Below, piece after piece: positions 24,936-35,194 of a stretch of 64,000 bases of DNA (position 1 is the first letter of the stretch; each line of letters opens with the position of its first letter). The position numbers and the translations under genes were made by a program. Origin of the DNA: an uncultured Collinsella sp. (GTDB lineage Bacteria; Actinomycetota; Coriobacteriia; Coriobacteriales; Coriobacteriaceae); NCBI GenBank assembly GCA_934647195.1, contig CAKUFD010000007.1, positions 66,012 through 130,011 of the forward strand. Reading direction: 5' to 3'. The notes beneath the pieces were generated by a model, which worked only from the letters and a program-made list of their open reading frames with translations, did not search any database and had not been told where the DNA came from.

Positions 24936-26786
24936 TCACTCGCCTCCCTTCTTGGGCCCAAAGCCCTTCTCACTCACGCGCACGCCGCCAAGCGTGACGT
25001 CGAGCGCGCCGATGATGTCGTCGATGGGTGCGCCGGGCGCGACCATCGGGTAGACCGTCTGGTCGATGGGAATCTGGACATCCAGCAGGTAGGGGCCTTC
25101 GGCTGAGAGCATCGCGTCGAGTGCCTCGTCGATCTCTTCGGGCTTGCTGATGCGCGCTGCCTGCCAGCCATAGGCGTCGGCGAGCTTGACGAAATCCGGG
25201 TTGGCGTCGAGCTCGGTAAACGAGTAGCGCTCGTTGTAGAACAGGCGCTGCCACTGGTGCACCATGCCCAGCGCGCGGTTGTCCATGATAAGCACCTTGA
25301 CGCCCACCTTGTTGATGGCGGCGGTGGCCATCTCCTGCGAGTTCATCTGGAAGGAACCGTCGCCTGCAATGCAGACGACCTCGTCCTCGGGACAGCCTAC
25401 CTTGGCGCCGATGGCCGCGGGGAAGCCAAAGCCCATAGTGCCCAGGCCACCGCTCGAGAGGAACGTGCGCGCGTGCTCGCGATGGATGTTCTGGTGCGCC
25501 CACATCTGGTGCTGGCCCACCTCGGTGGTGACGATAGAGGCCTCGGGATCCAGTTTGTCGGAGAGGTGCGAGAGCACGACCTCGGGTGCGATCATGCCGG
25601 GGAAATCCTCGAAATCCTCGGTGTAGAGCGGCCAGCGATCGCGCCATTCGCACACGGTCTTGACCCACTCGGTGCTCACGGGCTGTGCCTCGGTCTTTTC
25701 CAGGCGGTCGTTGATGGCGCCGAGGACGACCTTTGCGTCGCCCACGATGGGCACGGCGGGGTCGATGATCTTGCCGATTTCGGCTGGGTCGATATCGATA
25801 TGGATGATCTTGGCGTGCGGGGCAAACTCATCGACCTTGCCGGTCACGCGGTCGGAGAAGCGCGCACCCACGGCGATGAGCAGATCGCATTCGGTGACGG
25901 CCATGTTGGCGTACTTGGAGCCGTGCATGCCCACGGGGCCGAGGTTCAGCGGGTTGGAGCAGCGCATGGCGCCCTTGCCCATGAGCGAGGTGACCACGGG
26001 AATCTGCATGCGCTCGGCAAGCTCGGTGAGCTCGGAGCAAGCGTGACTCGTCACGATGCCGCCGCCGGCGTAGATGAGCGGGCGCTTGGATTCCTGGATG
26101 CAGGCCACTGCCTGGCGCACCTGCTTGGCATTGCCCTTGTAGGTGGGGCGGTAGCTGGGCAGGCTGATCTTGTCGGGATAGTGGAAGACCATCTCGGCGC
26201 TGGACAGGTCGCTCGGGATGTCGATAAGGACGGGGCCGGGGCGACCGGTGCTTGCGATGTAGAAGGCCTCGCGGAACGTGCGCGTGAGGTCGTCGGTGGA
26301 CTGAAGCAGGAAGGAGTGCTTGACCACGGGCATGGTGATGCCCACGATATCGGACTCCTGGAACGCGTCGGTGCCGATGACACCGCGCGTGACCTGGCCG
26401 GTGATGACTACCAGCGGCACGGAATCCATATAGGCGGTGGCGATGCCCGTCACCGTGTTGGTGGCGCCGGGGCCGGAGGTGACCAGCACCACGCCCACCT
26501 TGCCGGTGGCGCGGGCGTAACCGTCTGCCATGTGCGTGGCGCCCTGCTCGTGGCGGGCGAGCACATGGTGGATCTTCTTGGAGTCGTACAGCGCATCGTA
26601 GATCTTGATGGCCTGGCCGCCGGGGTAGCCAAAGAGCGTGTCTACGCCCTCGGCCTCAAGGCTGGCGATGACGGCCTGGGCGCCGGTCATGGTCTTGCCC
26701 TCGTGCTCGGTCTTCGAGCCGGGACCGAACGGACGGCCCTCGATGGCGGCCTTCCTCATCGCGAGCTTCTCTTCGAGTGTCGTCAT
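24936..26786 (-). CDS. ilvB: Acetolactate synthase large subunit
   Basis: The 616-residue product is a thiamine-diphosphate enzyme. It shows [14 protein letters not shown] near residues 53-66, the catalytic Glu in [18 protein letters not shown] near 79-96, and the ThDP-binding [17 protein letters not shown] near 483. An N-terminal extension of about 30 residues precedes the core. It condenses pyruvate with pyruvate or 2-ketobutyrate, the first shared step of branched-chain synthesis. It overlaps ilvD by 4 bases (ATGA) and is coupled to ilvN downstream. Confidence 0.96.
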   Translation of the reverse strand: MTTLEEKLAMRKAAIEGRPFGPGSKTEHEGKTMTGAQAVIASLEAEGVDTLFGYPGGQAIKIYDALYDSKKIHHVLARHEQGATHMADGYARATGKVGVVLVTSGPGATNTVTGIATAYMDSVPLVVITGQVTRGVIGTDAFQESDIVGITMPVVKHSFLLQSTDDLTRTFREAFYIASTGRPGPVLIDIPSDLSSAEMVFHYPDKISLPSYRPTYKGNAKQVRQAVACIQESKRPLIYAGGGIVTSHACSELTELAERMQIPVVTSLMGKGAMRCSNPLNLGPVGMHGSKYANMAVTECDLLIAVGARFSDRVTGKVDEFAPHAKIIHIDIDPAEIGKIIDPAVPIVGDAKVVLGAINDRLEKTEAQPVSTEWVKTVCEWRDRWPLYTEDFEDFPGMIAPEVVLSHLSDKLDPEASIVTTEVGQHQMWAHQNIHREHARTFLSSGGLGTMGFGFPAAIGAKVGCPEDEVVCIAGDGSFQMNSQEMATAAINKVGVKVLIMDNRALGMVHQWQRLFYNERYSFTELDANPDFVKLADAYGWQAARISKPEEIDEALDAMLSAEGPYLLDVQIPIDQTVYPMVAPGAPIDDIIGALDVTLGGVRVSEKGFGPKKGGE

Positions 26787-28459
26787 CCGATATACGCCCC
26801 CTTATCTGCGCTGGAAACGAGTTTTGCGTACTTGGCGAGCACGCCGTGGTTGTGCTTGGGTGCGGGTGCTACGAAGGAGGCGCGGCGAGCGGCCATCTCT
26901 TCGTCCGAAACATCGACATCGAGCTTACCGCCCTCGATGTCGACGGTCACCATGTCGCCCTCATGGATAAGGGCGATGGGCCCACCCGCTGTGGCCTCGG
27001 GGCTCACGTGTCCGATGCACGGGCCCTTGGAGGCGCCGGAGAACCGGCCGTCGGTGATGAGCGCCACGCTGGTGGAAAGGCCCATGCCGCAGATGGCGGA
27101 GGTGGGGGTGAGCATCTCGCGCATGCCCGGGCCGCCGGCGGGGCCTTCGTAGCGAATGACCACCACATCGCCGGGTTTGATCTTGCCGCCGAAGATGGCC
27201 TTGCAGGCCTCTTCCTCGGAGTCGAAGCAGCGGGCGGGGCCGGTGTGCTTCATCATCGAGGGGTCGACGGCGGCCTTCTTGACGATACCGCCGTCCGGGG
27301 CGATGTTGCCGTGCAGGACGCGCAGGGCGCCAACGGGCGAGATGGGGTTGTCGTGCGTGCGGCAAACCTCGCCGTCGGCGGGCTTAGTGCAGTTTTCGAG
27401 GTACTCCGGCAGGGTTCCCATGCAGGTGAGGGCGCTCGTGTCGAGCAGGCCGAGCTCGGCCAGCTCGTGCATGACCACGGGTACGCCGCCTACGGCGTAC
27501 AGGTCGATGAGCGGGCGCGGGCCGGAGGGCTGGAGCTTTACGAGGTGCGGGGTGCGTGCGGATGCGGCGTCCCAATCGTCCATGGTGATGGGGCAGCCCG
27601 CCTCCATGGCGATGGCCGTGAGGTGCAGCACCGTGTTGGTGGAGCCGCCAAAGGCCATGTCGCATTCCATGGCATTGTGGATTGCGGCAGGGGTGATGAT
27701 GTCGCGGATGCAGAGGTTCTTCTCCAGCAGCTCCATGACCTTCATGCCGGCGTGCTTGGCCAGGCGCAGGCGCTCGGAGTAGACGGCGGGGATGGTGCCG
27801 TTACCGGGAAGTGCGATGCCCAGGGCCTCGCACAGGCAGTTCATGGAGTTGGCGGTGAACATGCCGGAGCACGATCCGCAGGTGGGGCAGGCGGAGTCCT
27901 CAAGGTACTTGAGCTCCTCGTCGGTCATGGTGCCGGCCTGAACCTGGCCCACGCCGTCGAACAGCGAGTTGAGGTCGGTGGTGGGTCCGCAGGTGCAGCC
28001 CTGTTTGTGGCCGGGAAGCATGGGACCGCCCGAGACAAAAACCGTGGGCAGGTTCACGCGCAGGGCGCCCAGGAGCATGCCGGGGACAATCTTGTCGCAG
28101 TTGGGGATGCATACGGCGGCGTCGAAGGCGTGGCCCTGGACGGCGATCTCAAAGCTGTCGGCAATGGTCTCGCGCGAGACCAGGCTGTAGTGCATGCCGT
28201 CGTGGTTCATGGCGATGCCGTCGCACACGCCGATGGTATCGATTTCGAACGGAACGCCGCCGGCCATGTAGATGCCGGCCTTTACGGCCTCGGAAATCTT
28301 ATCCAGGTTGTTATGACCGGGGATGATATCGCTTTTGGAGCTAAAGACCGCGACGAGCGGACGGTCCATTTCCTCATCGGTGAGTCCGTCTGCCTTAAGG
28401 AGGCTGCGGTGGGGGGCTCGGGCCAAACCGCGCTTGATGGCATCGCTTCGAAGTTGCAC
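26783..28459 (-). CDS. ilvD: Dihydroxy-acid dehydratase
   Basis: The 558-residue product is an IlvD/Edd-family iron-sulfur enzyme. Cluster-binding Cys are seen in [10 protein letters not shown] near residue 121 and [19 protein letters not shown] near 190. It dehydrates dihydroxy acids to the keto acids of valine and isoleucine. It is the first gene of the ilvD-ilvB-ilvN-ilvC cluster. A T-box-like leader of over 200 bases precedes it, so transcription or translation is probably tuned to charged tRNA. Confidence 0.96.
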   Translation of the reverse strand: MQLRSDAIKRGLARAPHRSLLKADGLTDEEMDRPLVAVFSSKSDIIPGHNNLDKISEAVKAGIYMAGGVPFEIDTIGVCDGIAMNHDGMHYSLVSRETIADSFEIAVQGHAFDAAVCIPNCDKIVPGMLLGALRVNLPTVFVSGGPMLPGHKQGCTCGPTTDLNSLFDGVGQVQAGTMTDEELKYLEDSACPTCGSCSGMFTANSMNCLCEALGIALPGNGTIPAVYSERLRLAKHAGMKVMELLEKNLCIRDIITPAAIHNAMECDMAFGGSTNTVLHLTAIAMEAGCPITMDDWDAASARTPHLVKLQPSGPRPLIDLYAVGGVPVVMHELAELGLLDTSALTCMGTLPEYLENCTKPADGEVCRTHDNPISPVGALRVLHGNIAPDGGIVKKAAVDPSMMKHTGPARCFDSEEEACKAIFGGKIKPGDVVVIRYEGPAGGPGMREMLTPTSAICGMGLSTSVALITDGRFSGASKGPCIGHVSPEATAGGPIALIHEGDMVTVDIEGGKLDVDVSDEEMAARRASFVAPAPKHNHGVLAKYAKLVSSADKGAYIG

Positions 28460-28499
28460 GCTCGTGTCTCGCTTTCTCGCTGCGTTGGGTACTCAACGG

Positions 28500-28730
28500 T
28501 GTGGTGAGAAAATGCGAGCCAGATGGCGGTGCCCATCGCTCGATGCCCATGACGGAAGGCTTCCGGCCCAAAGATACTTGCACTTACCGGTCCGTGCGGG
28601 GGTGACCGCCGACCGAGCGCGTTCGCTCGAGGCTGCTCGAGGGGATGTTCGGAACCGTCCACCGCAGGTTCTCAGGTCCGCCTGCTTGCTGTGGGATGGA
28701 TGAGGCTCCTACTCGCCCTGTCATCGCATT
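28500..28730 (-). promoter_or_regulatory. T-box-like leader upstream of ilvD, probably isoleucine-responsive
   Basis: On the minus strand, a Stem-I-like start (GATGACAGGGCGAGTAGG, 28708-28725) is followed by ACAGCAAGCAGGCGGACC and GCGGTGGACGG. A candidate specifier ATC (Ile) sits in CCGAACATCCCC (specifier at 28644-28646). A T-box-like TGGGCACCGCC lies near 28522-28537, about 60 bases before the ilvD start codon. The parts are in the right order for a translational actinobacterial T-box, but the T-box motif has one extra base. A TATAGT -10-like element lies upstream at 28746-28751. Confidence 0.6.
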
Positions 28731-28825
28731 TACTCGTTGGCGGCTACTATACAGGAATATTGTGGCCAGTGGTAGAAAAACTTTGGCAAAAGGCGGGAAA
28801 TACTCTAGACGGCTAAAGTTTGCGG

Positions 28826-28867
28826 CAAAAATAATGCCCCTGTGATCTTGAACGATCGCGGGGGCAT
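28826..28867 (-). terminator. Terminator of ilvA
   Basis: On the minus strand ATGCCCC ... GATC pairs with GATC ... GGGGCAT and runs into TATTTTTG, about 35 bases after the ilvA stop codon. Confidence 0.8.
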
Positions 28868-28902
28868 GCGCTTTGATATGAACCGCGGCAGCGGTGGTTT
28901 GT

Positions 28903-30123
28903 TTACAGCTGGGTCTGGACAACCTGCGGGGTAAAGCTGGCGGCGGCGAGGGCTTCGACGATCTGCTGCTTGTGGTCCTCGCCGTAGGCCTCGATGGTCA
29001 CGCGCAGCTCCACCGCGGCGTTGCGGTTGGTGGTTACGAACTGGTTGTGATCGAGCTTGATGACGTTGCCGTTCTGCTCGGCGATGGCGCTTGCCACCTT
29101 GAGGAGCATGCCCGGGCGGTCGGGCAGCATCGTGGAGACGGTGAAGATGCGTCCGCGCTGGATCAAGCCGTGTTGCACGACGCTCGCCATGGTGATGACG
29201 TCCATGTTGCCGCCGGAGAGGATGGAGACCACGCGCTTGTTCTCGGCGGGCAGGTGCTTGAGCGCCGCCACGGTGAGCAGGCCGGAGTTCTCCACGATCA
29301 TCTTGTGGTTCTCCACCATGTCGAGGAAGCAGCCGATGAGCTCCTCGTCGGGGATGCGAATCACGTCGTCGAGGTTTTTCTGCAGGTAGGGGAAGACCTT
29401 GTCACCCACCTCGAGCACGGCGGTGCCGTCGGCGATGGTGTTTGCATGGTCGAGCTTGACGGTGTGGCCAGCTTCGAGCGCGCGCGTGAGGCTGGGTGCG
29501 CCCTCGGGCTCCACGCCGATCACGCGGATCTTGGGGTTGTAGAGCTTGGCGAAGGTCGAGACGCCGCAGGACAGGCCGCCGCCGCCCACGGGAACCAGGA
29601 TGGTGTCGACAAGCGGCAGCTCCTGGATGATCTCCATGGCGATGGTGCCCTGGCCGGTAGCGATGGTCTCGTCGTTGAACGGCGGGATATAGGTGAGTCC
29701 CTCGCGCTCGGCAAGCTCGATGGCGTGCGCCTGCGCCTCATCGAACACGTCACCAAAGAGCACGACCTCGGCGCCGTAGTCCTTGGTGCGCTCGACCTTG
29801 ATGAGCGGCGTGGTGGTGGGCATCACGACCACGGAGCGCGCGCCTGCATGCGTGGCGGCGTAGGCCACGCCCTGTGCGTGGTTGCCGGCGCTTGCGGTGA
29901 TGACGCCGCGGTCCAACTCCTCCTGGCTGAGCTTGGAGATCTTGTAGTAGGCGCCGCGCAGCTTGTAGGCACCCGTGCGCTGCATGTTTTCGGGCTTGAG
30001 CCATACGCGATTGCCGCATTGTGCGGAAAGCGAGGGGCTCTCCACTAGTTTGGTCTCCTGGGTGACCTCCTTGACCTTTGCGGAGGCCTCCTCGAACGCC
30101 TCGAGGGTGAGCATGTCTGCCAT
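28903..30123 (-). CDS. ilvA: Threonine ammonia-lyase with ACT domain
   Basis: The 406-residue product is a PLP fold-II enzyme: the Schiff-base Lys lies in RTGAYKLRGAYY near residues 49-60, substrate loop SAGNHAQG near 77-84, and the PLP-phosphate loop VPVGGGGLSCG near 183-193. A single C-terminal ACT domain (about residues 325-406, FTVSTMLPDRPGML) matches the shorter ACT-bearing form. It turns threonine into 2-ketobutyrate for isoleucine synthesis, although similar single-ACT enzymes can be catabolic. ATG 30123 follows AAGGAAG. It sits upstream of the ilvD cluster in the same direction with its own terminator. Confidence 0.93.
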   Translation of the reverse strand: MADMLTLEAFEEASAKVKEVTQETKLVESPSLSAQCGNRVWLKPENMQRTGAYKLRGAYYKISKLSQEELDRGVITASAGNHAQGVAYAATHAGARSVVVMPTTTPLIKVERTKDYGAEVVLFGDVFDEAQAHAIELAEREGLTYIPPFNDETIATGQGTIAMEIIQELPLVDTILVPVGGGGLSCGVSTFAKLYNPKIRVIGVEPEGAPSLTRALEAGHTVKLDHANTIADGTAVLEVGDKVFPYLQKNLDDVIRIPDEELIGCFLDMVENHKMIVENSGLLTVAALKHLPAENKRVVSILSGGNMDVITMASVVQHGLIQRGRIFTVSTMLPDRPGMLLKVASAIAEQNGNVIKLDHNQFVTTNRNAAVELRVTIEAYGEDHKQQIVEALAAASFTPQVVQTQL

Positions 30124-30231
30124 ATGCACTTCCTTTTGATTTTTGCGCGTGCGCCGCCGGTGATTTGCCTATAGTAAGGCAATCAGCTTTTCAAATCGTT
30201 GAGGTTTATGCAAAAAGGGGAGTGCATATTC

Positions 30232-31059
30232 ATGGAAGAGACGCGTTTCGATGCAAGTGCGGCGCCAGTTCCGCCGTTGTTTAGCATCCATGATGCAGAC
30301 GTGGTGCGTGCCGGTAAGACCATTTTGCATGTGGATGATTTTAGCCTGGCGGAGGGCGAACATGTAGCGCTGCTTGGCCCTAACGGCGCAGGTAAGTCGA
30401 CTTTTATTCAGCTGCTCACGCGCGAGGTCTTCCCGCTGTACCGCGATGAGCCTCCCGTGCGCTTCCGCGGGCAGGAGCGTCCCTTGCTGGACGATATCAA
30501 AAGCGCCTTGGGCATCGTGAGCTCGACCATGCACGAGCAGGTGCGCGTGCATCTGCCTGCTGAGGAGATCGTGTGCGGCGGCATCTTTGGCACCCTGGGT
30601 CTGCCCATGCACCGCGAGGTGAGCGACGCCGACCATGCGCGTGCGCTCGAGGCGCTCGACCGTCTGCATATCGCGGGTCTTGCCAACCGCGACATCATGA
30701 CGCTTTCCACCGGCCAGGTGCGCCGTGTGCTTGTGGCGCGCGAACTGGTGCGCAACCCTTCCGTGCTCGTGTTTGACGAGCCCTGCACGGGCCTTGACCC
30801 GCAGGGCATGTATCATCTGCGCGAGACCATGCGCACGCTTGCGGCCGAGGGTCGCTCTATCATCTTGGTCACGCACTATCCGGAGGACATCATCCCCGCT
30901 ATCGATCGTGTGCTCCTTATCAAAGATGCGTCCATTTTTGCCGACGGATCCAAGCGTGAGCTGCTGCGCAACGACGTGATGAGCGATCTGTTCGATGTGC
31001 CTCTGACTGTTGCTGAGCATGACGGCTGGTACTCGCTTTACGGCGCTCACCAAGGGTAG
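30232..31059 (+). CDS. Stand-alone ABC ATPase
   Basis: The 275-residue product is a soluble ABC ATPase: Walker A GPNGAGKST near residues 49-57, signature LSTGQVRRVLVARELV near 162 (S-T-G-Q in place of S-G-G-Q), Walker B VLVFDEPCTGLD near 183, H-loop THYPEDI near 222. The layout resembles YlmA/ModF-like ATPases that lack a nearby permease. ATG 30232 follows AAAGGGGAG. It runs with endonuclease IV downstream, 9 bases apart. Its partner and substrate are unknown; a role other than transport is possible. Confidence 0.8.
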   Translation: MEETRFDASAAPVPPLFSIHDADVVRAGKTILHVDDFSLAEGEHVALLGPNGAGKSTFIQLLTREVFPLYRDEPPVRFRGQERPLLDDIKSALGIVSSTMHEQVRVHLPAEEIVCGGIFGTLGLPMHREVSDADHARALEALDRLHIAGLANRDIMTLSTGQVRRVLVARELVRNPSVLVFDEPCTGLDPQGMYHLRETMRTLAAEGRSIILVTHYPEDIIPAIDRVLLIKDASIFADGSKRELLRNDVMSDLFDVPLTVAEHDGWYSLYGAHQG

Positions 31060-31068
31060 GGGACTGCG

Positions 31069-31938
31069 ATGCTGACGATTGGTTGTCATCTTTCCATTTC
31101 CGATGGCTACGAGGCAATGGGCCAAACGGCACTGTCTATCGGTGCCAACACGTTCGCGTTTTTCACGCGCAACCCGCGCGGCGGTTCTGTGCGCCAGCTC
31201 GATTTGGACGATGTTTCCGCGCTGCGTTCGCTTATGGCCGAGCATTCCTTCGGGCCGCTCGTGGCGCACGCTCCGTATACGTATAACCCCTGCTCTGCTA
31301 AGGAGCACGCCCGCGCGTTCGCGCTCGAGGCGATGGGGGAGGACCTGCGCCGCATGGAGGCGTTGCCGGGCAACTACTATAACTTTCATCCTGGCGCGCA
31401 CGTGGGCCAGGGCATCGAGCGCGGTATCGAGCTCATCGCCGATACGCTGTGCCAGGTGATGTTCGAGGGACAGCGCACCTGCGTGTTGCTCGAGACCATG
31501 GCGGGCAAGGGCACCGAGGTAGGAAGTCGCTTTGAAGAGCTCGCGGCGATTATCGACGCGGTGCGTGCGCGCCGGCCCGAGTTGGATGAGTGCCTGGGCG
31601 TGTGTCTCGACACCTGTCACGTGAGCGATGCCGGCTACGATATCGTGCATGACCTGGACGGCGTGCTCGATGAGTTCGACCGTGTGGTGGGAGCCTCGCG
31701 CCTGCGTGCGGTACATATCAACGACTCCAAGAACCCCTGCGGCGCGCATAAGGACCGCCATGAGGTTATCGGTGCGGGATATCTGGGCGCGGCCGAGCTC
31801 GGTGGGGACGAGGACGTGTTTGCGCGCATCGTTTCCCATCCGCACCTGCGCGATCTGCCCTTTATCTTGGAGACGCCCAACGAGCTTGCGGGTTATGCGC
31901 ACGAGATCGAGCTGTTGCGGGGGTTGCAGGCCGTATAG
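31069..31938 (+). CDS. nfo: Endonuclease IV (AP endonuclease)
   Basis: The 289-residue TIM-barrel enzyme carries the family's metal ligands: HLSISDGY at the start, HAPYTYN near residue 66, NFHPGAHVG near 105, LLETMAGKGTEVG near 140, CLDTCHVSDAGYD near 180, HINDSKNPCGAHKDRHE near 218, and LETPNE near the end. It cleaves DNA at abasic sites during base-excision repair. Start ATG 31069 lies 9 bases after the ATPase stop, suggesting co-transcription. Confidence 0.94.
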   Translation: MLTIGCHLSISDGYEAMGQTALSIGANTFAFFTRNPRGGSVRQLDLDDVSALRSLMAEHSFGPLVAHAPYTYNPCSAKEHARAFALEAMGEDLRRMEALPGNYYNFHPGAHVGQGIERGIELIADTLCQVMFEGQRTCVLLETMAGKGTEVGSRFEELAAIIDAVRARRPELDECLGVCLDTCHVSDAGYDIVHDLDGVLDEFDRVVGASRLRAVHINDSKNPCGAHKDRHEVIGAGYLGAAELGGDEDVFARIVSHPHLRDLPFILETPNELAGYAHEIELLRGLQAV

Positions 31939-32029
31939 CACGGGGTTCGCACGCTGGCTAGCCGTTTTTTCGATTGTTTCCAATCGTGGATAAAAATAAG
32001 TCCATTTTGTTACAAAGCACTTTTTCGGA

Positions 32030-32061
32030 GGGCCATTATGCACGGCGGAGCATAATGGCCC
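32030..32061. promoter_or_regulatory. Perfect 12-bp inverted repeat upstream of the amino acid transporter
   Basis: GGGCCATTATGC and GCATAATGGCCC are exact reverse complements separated by 8 bases, 50 bases before the substrate-binding protein gene. The following CCTAGTTTTA gives a weak T-run, so it may be an attenuator, a terminator of nfo, or an operator. Confidence 0.65.
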
Positions 32062-32111
32062 CTAGTTTTATGCGTTCCTGACCAAGAGGGGGCGCGTGGA
32101 AGGAGAAAAGT

Positions 32112-32948
32112 ATGTACAAGTTCAAGAAGTTTGGCGCCGTAGTCGCCGCAGGCGCATTTGCCGCTGTTCTCGCCCTTGCCGGCTGTTCCGGTAACGGCGG
32201 CACCTCCGCGGGCAGTGCCGATACTGGTTCTGCCGCGAAGTCCGATAGCGTGCAACTCGTTACCAAGGGCAAGCTGACCGTGGGCACCTCTGCCGAGTAC
32301 GAGCCGTTCGAGTATATGGAGGATGGCGAGTACAAGGGCTTCGACCTCGAACTCATCCAGAAGATCGCCGAGAAGCTCGATCTTGAGGTCGAGTTCAAGA
32401 ATGTCGACTTCGACTCCCTGGTCGCAGGCGTCGCCAGCGGCACCAAGTACGACTGCTCCATCGCAGCTATCACCGCTACCCCCGACCGCAAGAAGGAAGT
32501 CGACTTCTCCGGCTCCTACTACATGGACGACCAGGCCATCGTCACCCTTAAGGACAACACTGCCATCACCGGTGACAACTATGCCGACGAGCTCAACAAG
32601 GAGGGCGTGAAGATCGCCGTCCAGTCCGGTTCCACCGCCGAGTCCTTCGCCAAGGAGAACTTCCCCAACGCAGAGCTTGTTCCCTTCAAGAACGCCACGG
32701 ATTGCTTCTCCGCGCTCCAGGCTTCCAAGGCCGATGCCCTGGTGACCAACCGCTCCGTCGCGTCTCAGCTCACCGCGTCCTCGTTCGATAACTGCCAGAC
32801 CATCAAGCAGATCAGCACCGGCGAGGAGTACGCCATCGCTGTCAACAAGGACAACCCCGAGCTCACCAAGAAGATCAACGAGGCTCTGAAGGAGCTCACC
32901 GAGGACGGTACCGTCGACGCTCTGATGGAGCAGTACAACATCAAGTAG
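32112..32948 (+). CDS. Polar amino acid ABC transporter, substrate-binding lipoprotein
   Basis: The 278-residue product has a lipoprotein signal with the lipobox LAGC (Cys 25), a Gly/Ser linker, and a family 3 solute-binding domain: LTVGTSAEYEPFEYMEDGEY, then GFDLELIQKIAEKL, and VNKDNPELTKKINEAL near the end. It captures a polar amino acid outside the membrane and delivers it to the permease encoded next. GGAAGGAGAAAAG precedes ATG 32112. A hairpin at 32974-33005 lies between it and the permease gene and may lower downstream expression, giving excess binding protein. Confidence 0.93.
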   Translation: MYKFKKFGAVVAAGAFAAVLALAGCSGNGGTSAGSADTGSAAKSDSVQLVTKGKLTVGTSAEYEPFEYMEDGEYKGFDLELIQKIAEKLDLEVEFKNVDFDSLVAGVASGTKYDCSIAAITATPDRKKEVDFSGSYYMDDQAIVTLKDNTAITGDNYADELNKEGVKIAVQSGSTAESFAKENFPNAELVPFKNATDCFSALQASKADALVTNRSVASQLTASSFDNCQTIKQISTGEEYAIAVNKDNPELTKKINEALKELTEDGTVDALMEQYNIK

Positions 32949-32973
32949 TTTGTTGCCCCGCTTGTAGCCATCC

Positions 32974-33005
32974 GGCCCCTTTCGCTCAAAGCGGGAGGGG
33001 CCTTT
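32974..33005 (+). terminator. Partial terminator between binding protein and permease
   Basis: GGCCCCT pairs with AGGGGCC across a 15-base loop, followed by TTTG. The weak T-run fits partial read-through to the permease gene. Confidence 0.6.
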
Positions 33006-33054
33006 GCGCGTATTCGAGCGTGCTTTGGCGAACGGGAGCGTAAGGAGTTTTATC

Positions 33055-34398
33055 GTGACTGAACCCGTGAACACAACACTTGGCGGCGCCCGCGCGGTTT
33101 TGCGTCGTTTGGTTGTTGCTTGCACTTTTCTGGCCTGCATGCTGGGCTGTGGTGCCGTTATGGCGCCGGCGCCGGCATGCGCCCTCGAGGTGCAAAAGCT
33201 CACCGCACAGCCCAATGCCGATGCCGGCAGCGACGTGCTGGGCGGCAAGGAGACGCGTCTGACCTGGGAGTTCCAGGCCGATGATGACGAGGCCCTCACC
33301 GGCTTTACCGTCACCCTTCCGCAGGGGACCGAGTTTTCCACCGAGGACGCGCGCGTGACCATCCTGTCCGGCGAGGACCTGATGGACCGCACCTTCGTGA
33401 AGCCTAAGTACAGCGTCGACGGCCAGACGGTGAAGGTCGCCTTCCCCGAGGCGGCCGAGTCGGGCAAGTACTTCCGCTTGGAGCTGTACCATGTGGTCTT
33501 TCCCGCGCAGGGCGGCAGCGAGCAGCTGAGCGCCACCTATGAGCTTGCCGATGGCACCGAGAAGGACGTGTCGAAGATTCCTGCCCTCACCATCAAGGGC
33601 ACCACGGCGCTCGACCAGCTTGAGTCGTTCCTCGAGGCGCAGCCCTGGGTCGAGGCGTGGAACTCCAACCGCTTCCTGCGCCTGTTCCTCAACCCGCTCA
33701 TCATCGTCTCCAGCTTGCCTGTTGTGTTCTCGGGCTTTTTGATGGCCCTTGCCATCGTGCTCGTGGCGTTCCCGTTGGCCATCCCCTTTGGCTTCATCCT
33801 TTCGCTCATGCGCATCTCTAAATCGCGCATTCTGCGTGGCATCTCCGGGTTCTATATCAACATCATTCGTGGTACGCCGGCGTTCCTGCAGATCTACATC
33901 GCGTTTTTTGGCCTGCCGCTTGCCGGTGTGAATATCGGCAACTACCCGCTGGGCGTTATCGTGATGGCTATGAACTCGGCAGCCTATTTGTGCGAGATCT
34001 TCCGTGCAGGCATCCAGTCCATCCCGCCGGGGCAAAACGAGGCTGCTCGTTCCCTTGGCATGAATCGCATGCAGACGATGCTCTATGTCATCATTCCGCA
34101 GACCTTCCGCAATGTCTTGCCCACGCTTACCAGCGAGTTTATCTTGCTGTACAAGGACACGTCGCTGCTTGCTGCCGTGGGTGTGATGGAGATCGTCATG
34201 TATGCGAAGACGATTGTCGCAACCACCGGCTCCATCACCCCGTATGTGGTGGCAGCCCTGTTCTACCTGCTGATCACTTTGCCGCTTACGCGCGTGGTGA
34301 GCGGCTTGGAGAACAGGCTTGCGGGCAAGACCCCTGCCAAGAAGAATTCCCCCAAAGGCACCCGCGGCAAGGCGAAGGCCGCCGACGCCACCCTTTAG
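33055..34398 (+). CDS. Amino acid ABC transporter permease with extracytoplasmic N-terminal domain
   Basis: The 447-residue product starts at GTG 33055 behind TAAGGAG. It has a signal-like helix (about residues 16-42, with a Cys-containing FLACMLGCGAVM), then about 150 residues of extracytoplasmic, beta-rich sequence (LTWEFQADDDEALTGFTVTL and similar), and then a HisM/GlnP-type permease (about 215-430). The permease EAA loop reads GQNEAARSLGMNRMQTMLYV near residue 325. Ordinary family members have about 220-300 residues and lack the outer domain, so this is a fusion. The C-terminal tail is Lys-rich. The domain may tether or sense the binding protein. Confidence 0.9.
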   Translation: MTEPVNTTLGGARAVLRRLVVACTFLACMLGCGAVMAPAPACALEVQKLTAQPNADAGSDVLGGKETRLTWEFQADDDEALTGFTVTLPQGTEFSTEDARVTILSGEDLMDRTFVKPKYSVDGQTVKVAFPEAAESGKYFRLELYHVVFPAQGGSEQLSATYELADGTEKDVSKIPALTIKGTTALDQLESFLEAQPWVEAWNSNRFLRLFLNPLIIVSSLPVVFSGFLMALAIVLVAFPLAIPFGFILSLMRISKSRILRGISGFYINIIRGTPAFLQIYIAFFGLPLAGVNIGNYPLGVIVMAMNSAAYLCEIFRAGIQSIPPGQNEAARSLGMNRMQTMLYVIIPQTFRNVLPTLTSEFILLYKDTSLLAAVGVMEIVMYAKTIVATTGSITPYVVAALFYLLITLPLTRVVSGLENRLAGKTPAKKNSPKGTRGKAKAADATL

Positions 34399-34419
34399 GA
34401 CCGATAAGGAGATCTATCT

Positions 34420-35193
34420 ATGAGTGAGAACAACGAGGTCCAGGAGGGCATCGCGGCCGAGGGCGACGTGATCGTTCGCATCAAGGACCTGCATAAGAGC
34501 TATGAGGACCTGGAGGTCCTGCGTGGCATCGATATCGACGTGCATCGCGGCGAGGTTGTGGTCGTGCTCGGTCCTTCCGGTTCTGGCAAGTCGACTATGT
34601 TGCGTTGCGTCAACCTGCTCGAGAAGCCCACGGGCGGTCAGATCATCTTCGAGGGCACCGATATCACCGCCAAGGGTGTAGATATCAACAGCGTGCGCGC
34701 CAAGTTGGGCATGGTGTTTCAGCAGTTCAACCTGTTCCCGCATCTTTCAGTCAAGAAGAACGTCATGATCGCCCAGGAAAAGGTGCTCAAGCGTTCCAAG
34801 GAAGAGGCCGAGAAGATCGCGATTCAGGAGCTGGAGAAGGTCGGTCTGGGCGACCGCGTGGGCTTCATGCCAAGCCAGCTTTCGGGCGGGCAGCAGCAGC
34901 GTGTGGCAATTGCCCGTGCTTTGGCCATGAACCCGCATGTGATGCTGTTCGATGAGGCCACGAGTGCGCTCGACCCCGAGCTGGTGCGTGACGTCCTCGC
35001 TGTCATGCGCAACCTTGCCCGTGGAGGCATGACCATGATCGTGGTGACGCACGAGATGAAGTTCGCGCGTGACGTTGCCGACCGCGTGATCTTCATGGAC
35101 GGCGGCGTGATCGTCGAGCAGGGCACCCCGGCGGAGGTCTTTGACCACCCCATGTCCGAGCGCACCCGCGAATTCCTCGGCCACATCTCCTAA
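34420..35193 (+). CDS. Amino acid ABC transporter ATPase (GlnQ/HisP type)
   Basis: The 257-residue ATPase has Walker [10 protein letters not shown] near residues 49-57, signature [17 protein letters not shown] near 154, Walker [17 protein letters not shown] near 176, and H-loop [15 protein letters not shown] near 209. The [16 protein letters not shown] stretch is typical of polar amino acid importers. It powers the permease encoded 21 bases upstream; together with the lipoprotein at 32112 it forms one importer. Confidence 0.95.
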   Translation: MSENNEVQEGIAAEGDVIVRIKDLHKSYEDLEVLRGIDIDVHRGEVVVVLGPSGSGKSTMLRCVNLLEKPTGGQIIFEGTDITAKGVDINSVRAKLGMVFQQFNLFPHLSVKKNVMIAQEKVLKRSKEEAEKIAIQELEKVGLGDRVGFMPSQLSGGQQQRVAIARALAMNPHVMLFDEATSALDPELVRDVLAVMRNLARGGMTMIVVTHEMKFARDVADRVIFMDGGVIVEQGTPAEVFDHPMSERTREFLGHIS

Positions 35194-35194
35194 C

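Noticed and set aside
25257..28507. Long plus-strand frames opposite ilvB and ilvD
   Set aside because: They mirror the real minus-strand genes and have the Gly/His/Val-rich composition typical of antisense frames in high-GC DNA.
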